Positions 34,366 through 43,133 of a DNA stretch of 64,000 nucleotides are shown here, one piece after another. The notes under the pieces are model-generated. The model was not told the DNA's origin. It searched no databases and saw only the letters and a list, made by a program, of their open reading frames with translations. The translations under genes were made by a program, and so were the position numbers. Position 1 is the stretch's first letter. Every line of letters starts with the position of its first letter. The stretch comes from an uncultured Verrucomicrobiales bacterium. GTDB taxonomy: Bacteria > Verrucomicrobiota > Verrucomicrobiia > Verrucomicrobiales > Akkermansiaceae. The DNA lies in the NCBI GenBank assembly GCA_937928545.1, contig CALGJQ010000007.1, positions 186,001-250,000 of the forward strand, given 5' to 3'.

Positions 34366-37281
34366 TTACTGTGATTTGACGCGGAAGAACATGCGGGATG
34401 CGGTCCCATCGTAGATCATGTTGCGGATGAGAAAGTCTGCTCCCAGGGGAGAAGCTTCATCGACGATCTGCAGTTCATCAGTGAACCAATTAATGAGATC
34501 TGGGCTACGCTCAGGTGTCAGCGTGAAGTTGGGATCACTCACACGGACTGTGGTAGAAATCGTTCCGGTGGAGGGATCGAGAGTGGTTTGAGGGAAGACG
34601 GTGAGATCGACAGGATCTCCGCCAAAGAGGTATTCGTCGAGGTTCGAGAATCCATCATTATCTTCATCCGCATTTGGGTCGGCACCGGGGAGGCCGATGC
34701 TGGCGAGATAGGCTTGAAGGGGAGAAAGGACGAAGGCTGAGAAGTCTTGAGCCCGATCGGTGGCACTCCCGATTGGAGCGAAGAGGTTCGGTGAACCGAA
34801 GGTGGAGCTGGATGATCCATCGTCGTAACCGAGGGTCGAAGCGGAAGAAGTGTCGCAGGAGGAAACGGAGAGCAAGGGGTCGTTTTCGAGTTCGAAGATT
34901 TCCTCACTCCCAACTCCATCGAGCGGAGCGATCCCTTCCCCGGCGGGTCCGAAAATGTTGTTGCCGGAAGCATCTTTGATGAGAAAGGCGGTGTTACTGG
35001 AGCCGATGGCGAGTTCGCTGAGTCCGGTTCCGGTGACTGTTCCAGCAGTTCCGACATGAATGTTTGTCCACGCGAGGCCGGTGCTGGTAAGCTCGTCAAC
35101 TCGATTTATCTCGGTGTTGAGACCACCTCCAGCTGTGTTTTGATCGATGAAGGTAAGCAAAGTTCCGTGAGCGACAGCGGACCAAGTGGCGGAGTCCGAA
35201 AGAGTGATCGTGCTACTTGGAACGAAGACTCCGGAGTTGGCAATCTGGCCGACTTCGATGGACCAGTTAGTCAGGTCAGTAAAGCCAGCGGTGCCATCGC
35301 CGACGAGGACGAGTTCGAACCAGTTGCCGCCATTTCCGGCAACTCGGGCGAAGTGGCTGTCTGCCGAAGCTGGGCCACCATCTTCGTCGGCAGTGAGGGT
35401 TCCTCCATTGAGGAAGCGGTCAGAGGCGACGGCATTGTATTCATTCAGAATGAGGGCGGGAGTAGGATTGAGGACTTCAAGTTCGTAGACGAGGTATCCA
35501 ATGGCTCCATTGTTGTCGGCGCTTAGCGAGACTTCATACTTCCCGGTGTCGGCAGAGGTGAGTGGGCGATTGTTACTGATGACGATGACAGCACCCTGAA
35601 TTACGAGATCAAGAAAGTCGGGGGCTTCGATGACGGTGAAAGGGCTTCCATCATAATCGACGATTGAGAGGTATTCTCCGCGGATCGCTTTTGTTGGGTT
35701 CACCGAGCTAAAGCTTGGAGGGGTGGTGGTATCGAAAAAGGCGGCAAAGCTTTGCGTCATGGTGTTGTCGCTCCAGGTGTTGGGAGCACCAAAGGTAGAA
35801 CTTCCACCGTCATCATAGTTCAGATTAAGCGGGTTTATGTTCGTTGTGGGATTAGTTTCGAGTCGAAAAGTCTCGCTGCCGCCTACCGAGATGATGGTGT
35901 CGCCAATGCCGTTGTCATCGCTGTCCTGAAGTGCGACGGATTCGCCAGAAGGTCCGTAAACGATTTCATCAAGACTATTGATCCAAGTGAAGACGGTGTT
36001 GCTGCTGTTAATGGCTGGAGAGCTAGGGTGCGTGCTATTACTTTGATCGATGAGGGTGGAGTCGTGCATCCAAATATTGGTCCAAGTGTAACCTGAGGAG
36101 TTTAGGAGAGAGTTGATGTTGAAACCAGTTGGGGTGAGTTGGTTGCTTTCGGTAAAAGTGAGGATGGTGCCTGCTGGGATGACGCTGAGGGCGACATGGT
36201 CAGAGAGTTTGAGAGTCCGCGATGTGTCGTCACTGGTGATTTCGAGGGTCCAGTTGCGGAGATCCATTGTTTGAGTGACCACGAATTCGACCCAAGCTCC
36301 GCCGTTACCAGCGATGCGGCCGAAGAAGGGATCGGCAGCGCCATCGACATCATCTGCAGCGCCACCATCGAGAAATTCATCGGAGGCAACCGCATTGTAT
36401 TCGTTGAGAATGATCGTGCTATTGGATGGAAGGACGTCGATGCGGTAAGTTTGGCTACTGGACATGTTGTTGTTGTCGGTCGCGGTAATTTCAAATTCGT
36501 GAGCGCCAATTGCTGAGCTTGGGGGAGTGCCACCGAGGCTGGCAAGGCCCCCTCCGAGATCGGTCACACTGAGCCAAGCGGGTGTTCCTGCAGCAGTGAT
36601 GGTGATGGTGTCGCCGGGGTTGGGGTCGATGGCCGTGATTCGAAAAACGGAAACGGCAAGGTTTGAATTCTCCAGTCCGGCAGTGCTGAATGCTCCGGTA
36701 AACAATGGAGGGAGAGGGGATGGGAGCTCGGCGGCAATGCCAGGTGAGCCGACATCTTCGGATGGATCGTCACTCTCGTAAGCATCGAAGAGTCCATCGC
36801 TGCTAATGGCGCCGGGGATGGCGGCGCCATTGACAAAACGAGCAAAGCTGAAGCCCTCAGTCGCGGCCCCATAGGCCAAGGTATCGACGAGGCCTCCGCC
36901 ATTGTTGTAGAGGTTGACGGCATCGCCATTGCTGCCGAAGCCGGGGTAGGCGGTCAGTTCACTTTCCGTAATAATGCGAAGGGTGGCGGGGAGGTTCCAA
37001 AGAGCTCGAAAAGCGGTGGAGGAAGCATCACGGAGGACGATCAGGGACTCGCCAGCGGTGAGGGAATACGAAGGGAATGGTCCTGAGGTTCCTGCCTGAG
37101 CGCTGTCGTCATCAAAGCTATAGTTTGCGATGTTGACGGCGGCGGTTCCCGTGTTGGTGATTTCAAACCAATCTCCTCCAGCATCGGGATCCGAGTGGTT
37201 GGAATTTGGCATGACTTCGGTAATGCGAAGTTGCGCACTGAGGGGGAGAATGAGGCTGGTGAGAAGGAGGGAAAATTTCAT
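34366..37281 (-). CDS. large secreted lamin-tail-domain protein
   Basis: A 971-residue exported protein starting at MKFSLLLTSLILPLSAQ (37281); an upstream extension to 37335 is not signal-like. Order of parts: lamin-tail domain (~18-150: RITEVMPNSN, DWFEITNTGT), an Ig/cadherin-like domain (~185-290), then two related ~200-residue repeats each starting ILNEYNAVASD and ending near STFGxPN. A C-terminal region with a calcium-binding-like DPNADEDNDGFSNLDEY stretch and an FFRVKSQ end closes it, a common end in verrucomicrobial extracellular proteins. Probably surface-attached or secreted. The ligand is unknown. It converges on the upstream lipoprotein gene. Confidence 0.82.
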   Translation of the reverse strand: MKFSLLLTSLILPLSAQLRITEVMPNSNHSDPDAGGDWFEITNTGTAAVNIANYSFDDDSAQAGTSGPFPSYSLTAGESLIVLRDASSTAFRALWNLPATLRIITESELTAYPGFGSNGDAVNLYNNGGGLVDTLAYGAATEGFSFARFVNGAAIPGAISSDGLFDAYESDDPSEDVGSPGIAAELPSPLPPLFTGAFSTAGLENSNLAVSVFRITAIDPNPGDTITITAAGTPAWLSVTDLGGGLASLGGTPPSSAIGAHEFEITATDNNNMSSSQTYRIDVLPSNSTIILNEYNAVASDEFLDGGAADDVDGAADPFFGRIAGNGGAWVEFVVTQTMDLRNWTLEITSDDTSRTLKLSDHVALSVIPAGTILTFTESNQLTPTGFNINSLLNSSGYTWTNIWMHDSTLIDQSNSTHPSSPAINSSNTVFTWINSLDEIVYGPSGESVALQDSDDNGIGDTIISVGGSETFRLETNPTTNINPLNLNYDDGGSSTFGAPNTWSDNTMTQSFAAFFDTTTPPSFSSVNPTKAIRGEYLSIVDYDGSPFTVIEAPDFLDLVIQGAVIVISNNRPLTSADTGKYEVSLSADNNGAIGYLVYELEVLNPTPALILNEYNAVASDRFLNGGTLTADEDGGPASADSHFARVAGNGGNWFELVLVGDGTAGFTDLTNWSIEVGQIANSGVFVPSSTITLSDSATWSAVAHGTLLTFIDQNTAGGGLNTEINRVDELTSTGLAWTNIHVGTAGTVTGTGLSELAIGSSNTAFLIKDASGNNIFGPAGEGIAPLDGVGSEEIFELENDPLLSVSSCDTSSASTLGYDDGSSSSTFGSPNLFAPIGSATDRAQDFSAFVLSPLQAYLASIGLPGADPNADEDNDGFSNLDEYLFGGDPVDLTVFPQTTLDPSTGTISTTVRVSDPNFTLTPERSPDLINWFTDELQIVDEASPLGADFLIRNMIYDGTASRMFFRVKSQ

Positions 37282-37398
37282 TGGGCTGATGGGAGGAAGA
37301 TAGAACTTGTTCGTGGGAGGGGAAGTTGAAAACAAAGTAAGAGTGAAGACGCGGTGGTTTGAGATTGAGAGTTTTTGATCTGTGAGAGAGTTTAAGGC

Positions 37399-37569
37399 AT
37401 GACACTCGCCTTAGCATCTCTTGGGACTGGTCTTAATGTCGGCCTGATTTTCACTGCTTTCAAGTTACCTTTACCCGCTCCGCCGGTGATCGAAGGGATT
37501 TTGGGGATATTTGGGATCGGGGCGGGAAGTAAAAACGGGCCTCTCATGACCGAGTTTTTCAACAAGTAG
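37399..37569 (+). CDS. XapX-type (DUF1427) small membrane protein
   Basis: A 56-residue frame with one or two short membrane helices and the XapX core: LGTGLNVGLIFTAFKLPLPAPP, then a GILGIFGIGAG stretch. XapX-domain proteins are tiny membrane proteins found next to nucleoside genes in some bacteria (the domain is named after the xanthosine locus), function unknown. It ends 3 bases before thymidine phosphorylase, on the same strand, so the two form an operon. Confidence 0.72.
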   Translation: MTLALASLGTGLNVGLIFTAFKLPLPAPPVIEGILGIFGIGAGSKNGPLMTEFFNK

Positions 37570-37572
37570 TCG

Positions 37573-38889
37573 ATGATGATACCGCAAGAAATTATCCGAA
37601 AGAAGAGGGACGGTCAGGTGCTGTCTCGTGACGAAATTGCCTTTTTCTCGAAGGGAATCGGTGATGAATCGATCTCAGAGGGGCAAATCGCGGCTTTTGC
37701 GATGGCGGTCTTTTTTCAAGGAATGACCTTAGATGAGCGGGTGGCCTTGACGGAAGGAATGCGTGATTCAGGCGAGATTTTGGCGTGGCCAGAATTGGAG
37801 GGGCCGGTGATCGATAAGCATTCAACCGGCGGCGTGGGGGATAATGTCTCCTTGATGTTGGGACCATTAGTGGCGGCTTGTGGGGGATTTGTGCCGATGA
37901 TTTCAGGCCGAGGGCTCGGGCATACGGGTGGGACTTTGGACAAGCTGGATAGCATTCCGGGGTATCAAACAATCCCTTCCAATGCGACCTTCCGGAAGGT
38001 TGTGAAGGACTGTGGGGTGGCCATTATCGGGCAGACGGCTTCTTTGGCTCCTGCGGATAAACGATTTTATGCGACGCGAGATATTACTGCCACGGTGGAG
38101 TCGCTAGATCTGATTACGGCCTCGATTCTTTCGAAGAAATTGGCGGCGGGATTGGAGGCTTTGGTGATGGATGTGAAAACCGGAAGTGGGGCTTTCATGA
38201 AGGATTATGCTGATGCCAAGGCTCTTGCGGAGAGTATCGTGGGTGTCGCAAATGGGGCTGGGGTGAAGACGAGCGCTTTGGTGACGGATATGAATGAGTC
38301 TTTGGCCGGAGCTGCAGGAAATTCCTTGGAGGTTCTCGATGCCGTGCGCTTTTTGAAAGGTGAGGGGAGTCGTTCGCGATTGGAGACCGTGGTGATGGGG
38401 CTCTCGGCTGAACTTCTTGTCTTGGGTGGTTTGGCGAAAGATCGTGAGCAGGCCCGCCGAGATTTGAAGAAGGCTTTGGACTCGGGGAAAGCGGCGCAGA
38501 TTTTTGGCCAAATGGTGGAGGGCTTAGGTGGACCCGGAGATTTTATGGAAGCACCTGAAAAGTATCTTCCAGTGGCAGAGGTGGTGATTGACGTCAAAAG
38601 CGTTGGGACAGGTTGGGTGGAACGTATCGATACGCGTGAACTCGGGATGGCGGTGGTGGAGCTGGGTGGCGGGAGAATGCGAGCCGAGGATGGAATTGAT
38701 TATTCGGTAGGCTTGGAAGAAATCGTAGAGCTGGGAAACAAGTTGGAGGAAGGAGACCCACTGTGCCGCATCCACGCGCGCTCTCAGGATGAAGCAGACC
38801 GGGCGAGTGAGAGGATTGTGAAAGCAGTGACATTGAGTGATGCGCAAGCGAGTGGTCAGCCGGTTGTTTACGAAGTGATCGAGGGATAA
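37573..38889 (+). CDS. deoA: thymidine phosphorylase
   Basis: A 438-residue enzyme of the nucleoside phosphorylase II/anthranilate PRT family; splits thymidine with phosphate into thymine and deoxyribose-1-phosphate. The phosphate-binding signature K82-HSTGGVGD is exact, and [15 protein letters not shown] and [12 protein letters not shown] follow. N-terminal helical domain, central alpha/beta domain and a C-terminal PYNP domain (~340-430) are all present. Pyrimidine-nucleoside phosphorylase (pdp) is an alternative, as the two cannot be told apart by motif. Start at either of two adjacent ATG codons. Confidence 0.93.
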   Translation: MMIPQEIIRKKRDGQVLSRDEIAFFSKGIGDESISEGQIAAFAMAVFFQGMTLDERVALTEGMRDSGEILAWPELEGPVIDKHSTGGVGDNVSLMLGPLVAACGGFVPMISGRGLGHTGGTLDKLDSIPGYQTIPSNATFRKVVKDCGVAIIGQTASLAPADKRFYATRDITATVESLDLITASILSKKLAAGLEALVMDVKTGSGAFMKDYADAKALAESIVGVANGAGVKTSALVTDMNESLAGAAGNSLEVLDAVRFLKGEGSRSRLETVVMGLSAELLVLGGLAKDREQARRDLKKALDSGKAAQIFGQMVEGLGGPGDFMEAPEKYLPVAEVVIDVKSVGTGWVERIDTRELGMAVVELGGGRMRAEDGIDYSVGLEEIVELGNKLEEGDPLCRIHARSQDEADRASERIVKAVTLSDAQASGQPVVYEVIEG

Positions 38890-38920
38890 AAAAAGACCGC
38901 AGGCGAACCTGCGGTCTTTT
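38888..38920. terminator. bidirectional terminator between deoA and the first amt
   Basis: Thirteen-base perfect arms AAAAGACCGCAGG / CCTGCGGTCTTTT around a CGAA loop. A-rich and T-rich flanks serve both the plus-strand deoA and the minus-strand amt converging on it. Confidence 0.92.
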
Positions 38921-38937
38921 GAATGGCCAAGGAGAAT

Positions 38938-40350
38938 TTACTCGGTGTAAGCTGGAGCACCGTGCTCGGCAATGTCGAGGCCTTCGTGCTCTTCTTCAGC
39001 ACTGACGCGGACTCCGCAGATTGCTTTTCCTGCAAGGAACAAGATTAGTGAGAAGATGAACGCGAATCCGTAGACGCTTACGACTCCGATGAGCTGTGAG
39101 ACAAGGCTGAAGGTTCCTGCTGGCTCGGTCGTGAAGAATACGAGGGAGATTGTTCCCCAGATTCCGCATGTTCCGTGGACCGAAATGGCACCGACAGGGT
39201 CGTCCATCTTGATCTTGTCGAAGAAGAGGATGGAGAAGACTACGATCACACCTCCAACAGCACCCATAATGACAGCACCCCATGGTCCAACAACGTCAGC
39301 ACCAGCGGTGATCGAAACAAGACCTGCGAGGAGGCCGTTGAGAGCCATTGAGAGGTCAGGCTTTTTCAAGACGACCATCGAGGTGATGATCGAAGAAACT
39401 CCACCGGCAGCTGCAGCAAGTGCAGTGGTGGTGAAGACGAGACCGAGAGGTCCGGGAGCGGCTGAAAGGACTGATCCACCGTTGAATCCAAACCATCCGA
39501 AGAAGAGAAGGAAAACACCGACAGCGGCGAGAGGCATGCTGTGTCCGAGGATCGGCTTAACTCCGTTAGAGGTGTATTTTCCAGCACGTGGTCCGAGGAC
39601 GATGACGGCTGCGAGAGCAGCTGCTCCTCCAAATCCGTGAACGACTGTTGATCCAGCGAAGTCTTTAAAGGCAATTCCGTCATCTCCGCCGAGGCTTGAG
39701 AGGAATCCGCCACCCCAGTGCCAAGAACCGGCAACGGTGTAACCTACAGCTACGAGAATAGTTGAGTAGATCATGAAGAAGCCTAGTTTGATCCGTTCAG
39801 CAACGGCACCTGAAACGATGGTCGCTGCGGTTGCGGCGAACATGGCCTGGAAGATGAAGTCTCCGTAACCAGTCATGGCAAGAGCTGTGCCTCCGTATCC
39901 GAAGGTGTCACCGCCGTCAGCGTTCAAGTCGCCAATCCAGCCGTTGATTCCGAGGAATCCTTCAATTTGCCAGCTGTCTACTGGATAGTGAGTGTTGAAG
40001 CCCATGAAAGCGTAGGTCAGGAGGCCGACGCTGATAATCCAAACATTCTTGAAGAGAATGTTAACGGTGTTCTTCTTTTGAGTAAGTCCTGCCTCTAATG
40101 AAGCAAAACCAAGGTGCATGATGAAGACCATGGCGGCGGCGATTACCGTCCAGAGCATGGAGGTGGTGAAAAAGTCAAAGGCGTAGGCGGTGTCACCTTG
40201 TCCTGCGACCAAGTCATCGTAACCTGCTTTGGTCTCGGCAGCAGCTGCGATTGCGGCTTCATCGACTTCTTCCTGTCCGAATGCTTGGGTCACCATCGCA
40301 AAGGGTGCCGTTATCCAGAGGAAGGCTTTGTTGTATTGTGGGATCATCAT
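38938..40350 (-). CDS. amt: ammonium transporter (Amt family), first copy
   Basis: A 470-residue, 11-helix Amt. The pore histidines are in STVVHGFGGAAAL and AISVHGTCGIWG, and the FIMHLGFASLEAG motif lines the outer vestibule. The N-terminus has an extra acidic, alanine-rich stretch (EEVDEAAIAAAAETKAG) after a signal-like helix. It is divergent from the second, different amt. A consensus sigma-54 promoter lies about 34 bases upstream, which supports the start at 40350. It imports ammonium under nitrogen limitation and is probably controlled by the GlnK encoded at 49624-49971. Confidence 0.95.
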   Translation of the reverse strand: MMIPQYNKAFLWITAPFAMVTQAFGQEEVDEAAIAAAAETKAGYDDLVAGQGDTAYAFDFFTTSMLWTVIAAAMVFIMHLGFASLEAGLTQKKNTVNILFKNVWIISVGLLTYAFMGFNTHYPVDSWQIEGFLGINGWIGDLNADGGDTFGYGGTALAMTGYGDFIFQAMFAATAATIVSGAVAERIKLGFFMIYSTILVAVGYTVAGSWHWGGGFLSSLGGDDGIAFKDFAGSTVVHGFGGAAALAAVIVLGPRAGKYTSNGVKPILGHSMPLAAVGVFLLFFGWFGFNGGSVLSAAPGPLGLVFTTTALAAAAGGVSSIITSMVVLKKPDLSMALNGLLAGLVSITAGADVVGPWGAVIMGAVGGVIVVFSILFFDKIKMDDPVGAISVHGTCGIWGTISLVFFTTEPAGTFSLVSQLIGVVSVYGFAFIFSLILFLAGKAICGVRVSAEEEHEGLDIAEHGAPAYTE

Positions 40351-40383
40351 ATATCTCTGTTTTTGTGAATACCCGCAACGCTG

Positions 40384-40399
40384 AGCAACAGCTGTGCCA
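40384..40399 (-). promoter_or_regulatory. sigma-54 (-24/-12) promoter of the first amt
   Basis: On the minus strand the sequence is TGGCACAGCTGTTGCT, matching the sigma-54 consensus TGGCAC-N5-TTGCW at every specified base. Transcription would begin about 12 bases further, near 40373, leaving a ~22-base leader before the ATG. Confidence 0.88.
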
Positions 40400-40423
40400 T
40401 GGTTGAATGAATGGGATTCATGT

Positions 40424-40440
40424 TTGGCATGAAAGATGCT
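40424..40440 (+). promoter_or_regulatory. sigma-54 (-24/-12) promoter of the second amt
   Basis: TTGGCATGAAAGATGCT keeps GG and GC exactly ten bases apart, as RpoN requires, with one base off in each box. Transcription would begin near 40451, which argues for the amt start at 40489 rather than at the earlier in-frame ATG at 40411. Confidence 0.78.
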
Positions 40441-40488
40441 TCCGTGAAGGTGAGCGGTCGATTTGAACCGCGCATACGCAAACTAGTT

Positions 40489-41808
40489 ATGAAGAAATAT
40501 TGTCACACCATGAAATCGTTTGGAGCGTTCCTAGCGATGTTGTTCCTCTCCAGCGGGGTTCTTTTCGCTGCTGAAGAAGCTCCTCCGATCGATTCAGGCA
40601 ACACAGCCTGGATGATTACGGCGACCGTTTTGGTCCTAATGATGACTCTCCCAGGCTTGGCCCTGTTTTATGGAGGTCTGGTGAGAGCAAAGAATGTGCT
40701 CTCGGTACTCATGCATTGTTATGCCATCGCGGGCTTAGCCTCGGTGATGTGGGTGGCCGTTCTCTATACAATGTCGTTTGATCACCAAGAAGGAGGCAAG
40801 TGGCTGGGAGGATTTGGTAAGACTTTCTTGGAAGGGGTCGGATTAAATAGCCGCAGTGGTGATATTCCGGAAACCGTCTTCGTAATGTTCCAGATGACCT
40901 TTGCGATCATTACGCCAGGTCTCATTGTGGGAGCTTTCGTAGAGCGCATGAAGTTTGTGGCCGTGATGGTCTTTACGGCTCTGTGGTTAGTCTTGGTTTA
41001 CGCTCCTGCCGTTTACTGGGTATGGGGTGGCGGAATTATGTTCCAGTGGGGTGCTATTGATTTGGCCGGAGGAATCGTCGTTCATGCCACCGCCGGTGTC
41101 TCGGCCTTAGTCTTGGCGAAGATGATTGGACCTCGTAAAGGGTTCCCCAATCAACTTCAGCCTCCTCATAGTCCCGGTTTGGTAATGATTGGTGCCGCTC
41201 TCCTTTGGGTCGGTTGGTTTGGATTTAATGCGGGATCACAGCTTGGAGCAAGTGAAGCCGCCGGAATGACAATGTTGGTCACTCATATTTCAGCTGCCAC
41301 CGCAGCCTTGGTCTGGTGCATTGTTGAGCGCTTGAAGACTGGCAAGACAGGGGTTGTCGGGATCGCGACTGGAATGGTCGCTGGATTGGCGACGATTACC
41401 CCAGCATCCGGCAACGTCGGGCCGATGGGAGCTTTTGTGATTGGTATTTCAGCTGGTGTGATCTGCTACTTCGCCTGCGGATTTGTTCGTCACAAGCTGA
41501 AGATCGATGATTCTCTTGATGTTTTCGCTGTTCACGGTGTCGGAGGAATCCTTGGAACCATTATGGTCGCTTTCCTCGGAGTTGAGGGAGTTCTTGGTGG
41601 GCTGGGAATCAACGAAGAGACTGCGATGGCTCAGCTAGTCGTTCAGTTGAAGTCACTCGGTATCACGATCGTTTGGTCGGCAGTTGCTACCGTGATCATT
41701 GTTTTGATCATTAAGAAGACGGTTGGTCTGCGTGTGACTGAGGAGGTTGAGTTCGAAGGGCTCGACTCTGCTGAACATGGTGAGACTGCTTATAATTTCG
41801 ATTCCTGA
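40489..41808 (+). CDS. amt: ammonium transporter (Amt family), second copy
   Basis: A 439-residue Amt distinct from the first copy and closer in feel to E. coli AmtB. It has a cleavable signal peptide (FLAMLFLSSGVLFAAEE), pore histidines in GGIVVHATAGVSAL and VFAVHGVGGILG, and the C-terminal VTEEVEFEGLDSAEHGE stretch that contacts GlnK. The in-frame upstream ATG at 40411 is rejected because the sigma-54 site and likely start of transcription fall inside it. It pairs head-to-head with the other amt. Confidence 0.94.
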   Translation: MKKYCHTMKSFGAFLAMLFLSSGVLFAAEEAPPIDSGNTAWMITATVLVLMMTLPGLALFYGGLVRAKNVLSVLMHCYAIAGLASVMWVAVLYTMSFDHQEGGKWLGGFGKTFLEGVGLNSRSGDIPETVFVMFQMTFAIITPGLIVGAFVERMKFVAVMVFTALWLVLVYAPAVYWVWGGGIMFQWGAIDLAGGIVVHATAGVSALVLAKMIGPRKGFPNQLQPPHSPGLVMIGAALLWVGWFGFNAGSQLGASEAAGMTMLVTHISAATAALVWCIVERLKTGKTGVVGIATGMVAGLATITPASGNVGPMGAFVIGISAGVICYFACGFVRHKLKIDDSLDVFAVHGVGGILGTIMVAFLGVEGVLGGLGINEETAMAQLVVQLKSLGITIVWSAVATVIIVLIIKKTVGLRVTEEVEFEGLDSAEHGETAYNFDS

Positions 41809-41840
41809 ATAGTTTCCAAGCAGGTAATATTTAGTCTTCA

Positions 41841-41873
41841 CGGGTCCGGCAGTTTGTGTCGGACTCGTTTTTT
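41841..41873 (+). terminator. intrinsic terminator of the second amt
   Basis: An eight-pair stem CGGGTCCG / CGGACTCG (one wobble) with an 11-base loop, followed by six T, 33 bases after the stop codon. Confidence 0.85.
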
Positions 41874-41910
41874 ACGCAGGAGTCAAATTTGTAAAAAACA
41901 TGAATCAAAT

Positions 41911-41956
41911 TCACTCATTTCTTAGGAGGGCTCTGCCGCTTTAGAAATATGAGTGA
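41911..41956. promoter_or_regulatory. long inverted repeat upstream of the porin gene, possible activator site
   Basis: TCACTCATTTCT and AGAAAT-ATGAGTGA are inverted, with a two-base bulge and a ~20-base centre. It lies ~90-135 bases upstream of the sigma-54 promoter, the usual distance for an enhancer-binding protein such as NtrC. The sequence does not match the NtrC consensus, so the link is speculative. Confidence 0.35.
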
Positions 41957-42043
41957 CAGAGACTGAGTGAGTTAGGCCTTCTCGATACACCTTTCTTGAA
42001 CAATTAGAGTTTTTGAAATTAAACAAAACTAAGTCTTGCCTTC

Positions 42044-42059
42044 TGGCATGGCAATTGCT
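42044..42059 (+). promoter_or_regulatory. sigma-54 (-24/-12) promoter of the TorF-like porin
   Basis: TGGCATGGCAATTGCT matches the sigma-54 consensus except one base of the -24 box, with correct spacing. Predicted transcription start is near 42070, only about five bases before the ATG at 42075, so the mRNA would be nearly leaderless if this is the start used. Confidence 0.82.
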
Positions 42060-42074
42060 TAGGATCCCTGCGTC

Positions 42075-42773
42075 ATGAAAAAGACATCCACTATTCTTGC
42101 AATCGGTTCCGGCCTCTTCCTCAGCAATGCACAAGCTGAGATTGAGTCGGAGTTTCACGTTGGTTATAACAGCAAATACATTTTCCGAGGCGTTGATCTC
42201 GGTGATGACGCCTATGAGTATGGTCTCGACTTCGCAGGTTCCTGCGAGTGTGGTCTCGACTGGTCTGCTGGCATCTGGGGCATCTCACCTGACGTAGCTG
42301 GTGACGAACTCGACATCTACGCAGCAGTTTCCAAAACTTTTGGTGACGTTACTCTCGCAGCTGGTTTCACTGCTTACACTTACCCAAATGGCGGTGCCGA
42401 TGATGCCGAGATTTTCCTCGGAGTTTCCGGATCCGTTTCCGGCCTTGACGCTGGTGTGACCGTTTACTTCGGAACTGATGGTATCCTTCAGGATCAGATC
42501 CTTATCGAAGGAAGCCTTGGCTACTCTCACGAGATCAGCGAAACTGTTTCAGCTTCACTCGGCCTCACTTATGGCTATGTCGCAGATAACGGCGACGGTG
42601 GTTACGCTACCAGCGATGGTGCAGCTTACTTCACCGCAAGCCTTGGTCTCGACGTTGCTCTCAGCGACGAGATTACTCTCTCTCCTTACGTTTCTTATGT
42701 CGACGGAAAGAGCAGAGTTAATGGTGTTGACGGAGAAACCTTCGGCGGTGCAATGCTTTCCTTCTCTTTCTAA
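42075..42773 (+). CDS. TorF-family putative porin
   Basis: A 232-residue outer-membrane protein of the TorF/Gcw_chp type: a signal peptide (ILAIGSGLFLSNAQAEI), then HVGYNSKYIFRGVDLGDDAYEYGLDF, typical of the family start, amphipathic beta strands with Gly/Asp turns, and a terminal aromatic (LSFSF), the mark of a beta barrel. Two Cys lie in a short loop (SCECGLDW). The sigma-54 promoter and the adjacent amt suggest that it lets a nitrogen compound through the outer membrane; the substrate is not known. A strong terminator follows. Confidence 0.88.
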   Translation: MKKTSTILAIGSGLFLSNAQAEIESEFHVGYNSKYIFRGVDLGDDAYEYGLDFAGSCECGLDWSAGIWGISPDVAGDELDIYAAVSKTFGDVTLAAGFTAYTYPNGGADDAEIFLGVSGSVSGLDAGVTVYFGTDGILQDQILIEGSLGYSHEISETVSASLGLTYGYVADNGDGGYATSDGAAYFTASLGLDVALSDEITLSPYVSYVDGKSRVNGVDGETFGGAMLSFSF

Positions 42774-42803
42774 GAGGCGGTAAAACAGTTTTTATTAATT
42801 CTT

Positions 42804-42837
42804 GGAGCGAGGTCGTTAAAGGCCTCGCTCCTTTTTT
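42804..42837 (+). terminator. intrinsic terminator of the porin gene
   Basis: Nine-base perfect arms GGAGCGAGG / CCTCGCTCC with a 10-base loop, followed by six T. Confidence 0.9.
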
Positions 42838-43067
42838 ATGCCGTTTATCCACGGTAAGAAAAAGAGCTGAAAACAAAAGGGGGGATGAACCTTCCTTCCA
42901 GTCTAGAACAAACAGCAGATGGGGTTAAGGGTGCTTTTATAAAGTGCGGGATTTTAGGACTCAAACACCGGAGAGGGCGAGGGGATTGAGAAAAGTGGGA
43001 GTTCGGCTTAGATCGAGGAATCGCTCTTTCGTTCACCGACTTTTCAAATCAATGAGAAAGAGAGCCC
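42838..43067. other. intergenic stretch without recognised gene
   Basis: Part of a 360-base space between the porin and the minus-strand secreted protein. Short frames here show no signal or family likeness; I see nothing in it beyond the two terminators flanking it. Confidence 0.5.
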
Positions 43068-43106
43068 CAAAAAAATCTCCAAGCGAGACAGAGTCGCTTG
43101 GAGATT
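43068..43106 (-). terminator. intrinsic terminator for the minus-strand secreted-protein gene
   Basis: Thirteen-base perfect arms AATCTCCAAGCGA / TCGCTTGGAGATT with a seven-base loop. Read on the minus strand, a seven-base T-run follows. Confidence 0.9.
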
Positions 43107-43133
43107 CTAAGTAGGAAGTTCTCGAGTCCTTTT

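Noticed and set aside
40411-40488. Upstream start of the second amt at 40411
   Set aside because: The sigma-54 promoter and its likely transcription start fall inside this extension, and the extra 26 residues do not resemble a signal peptide.
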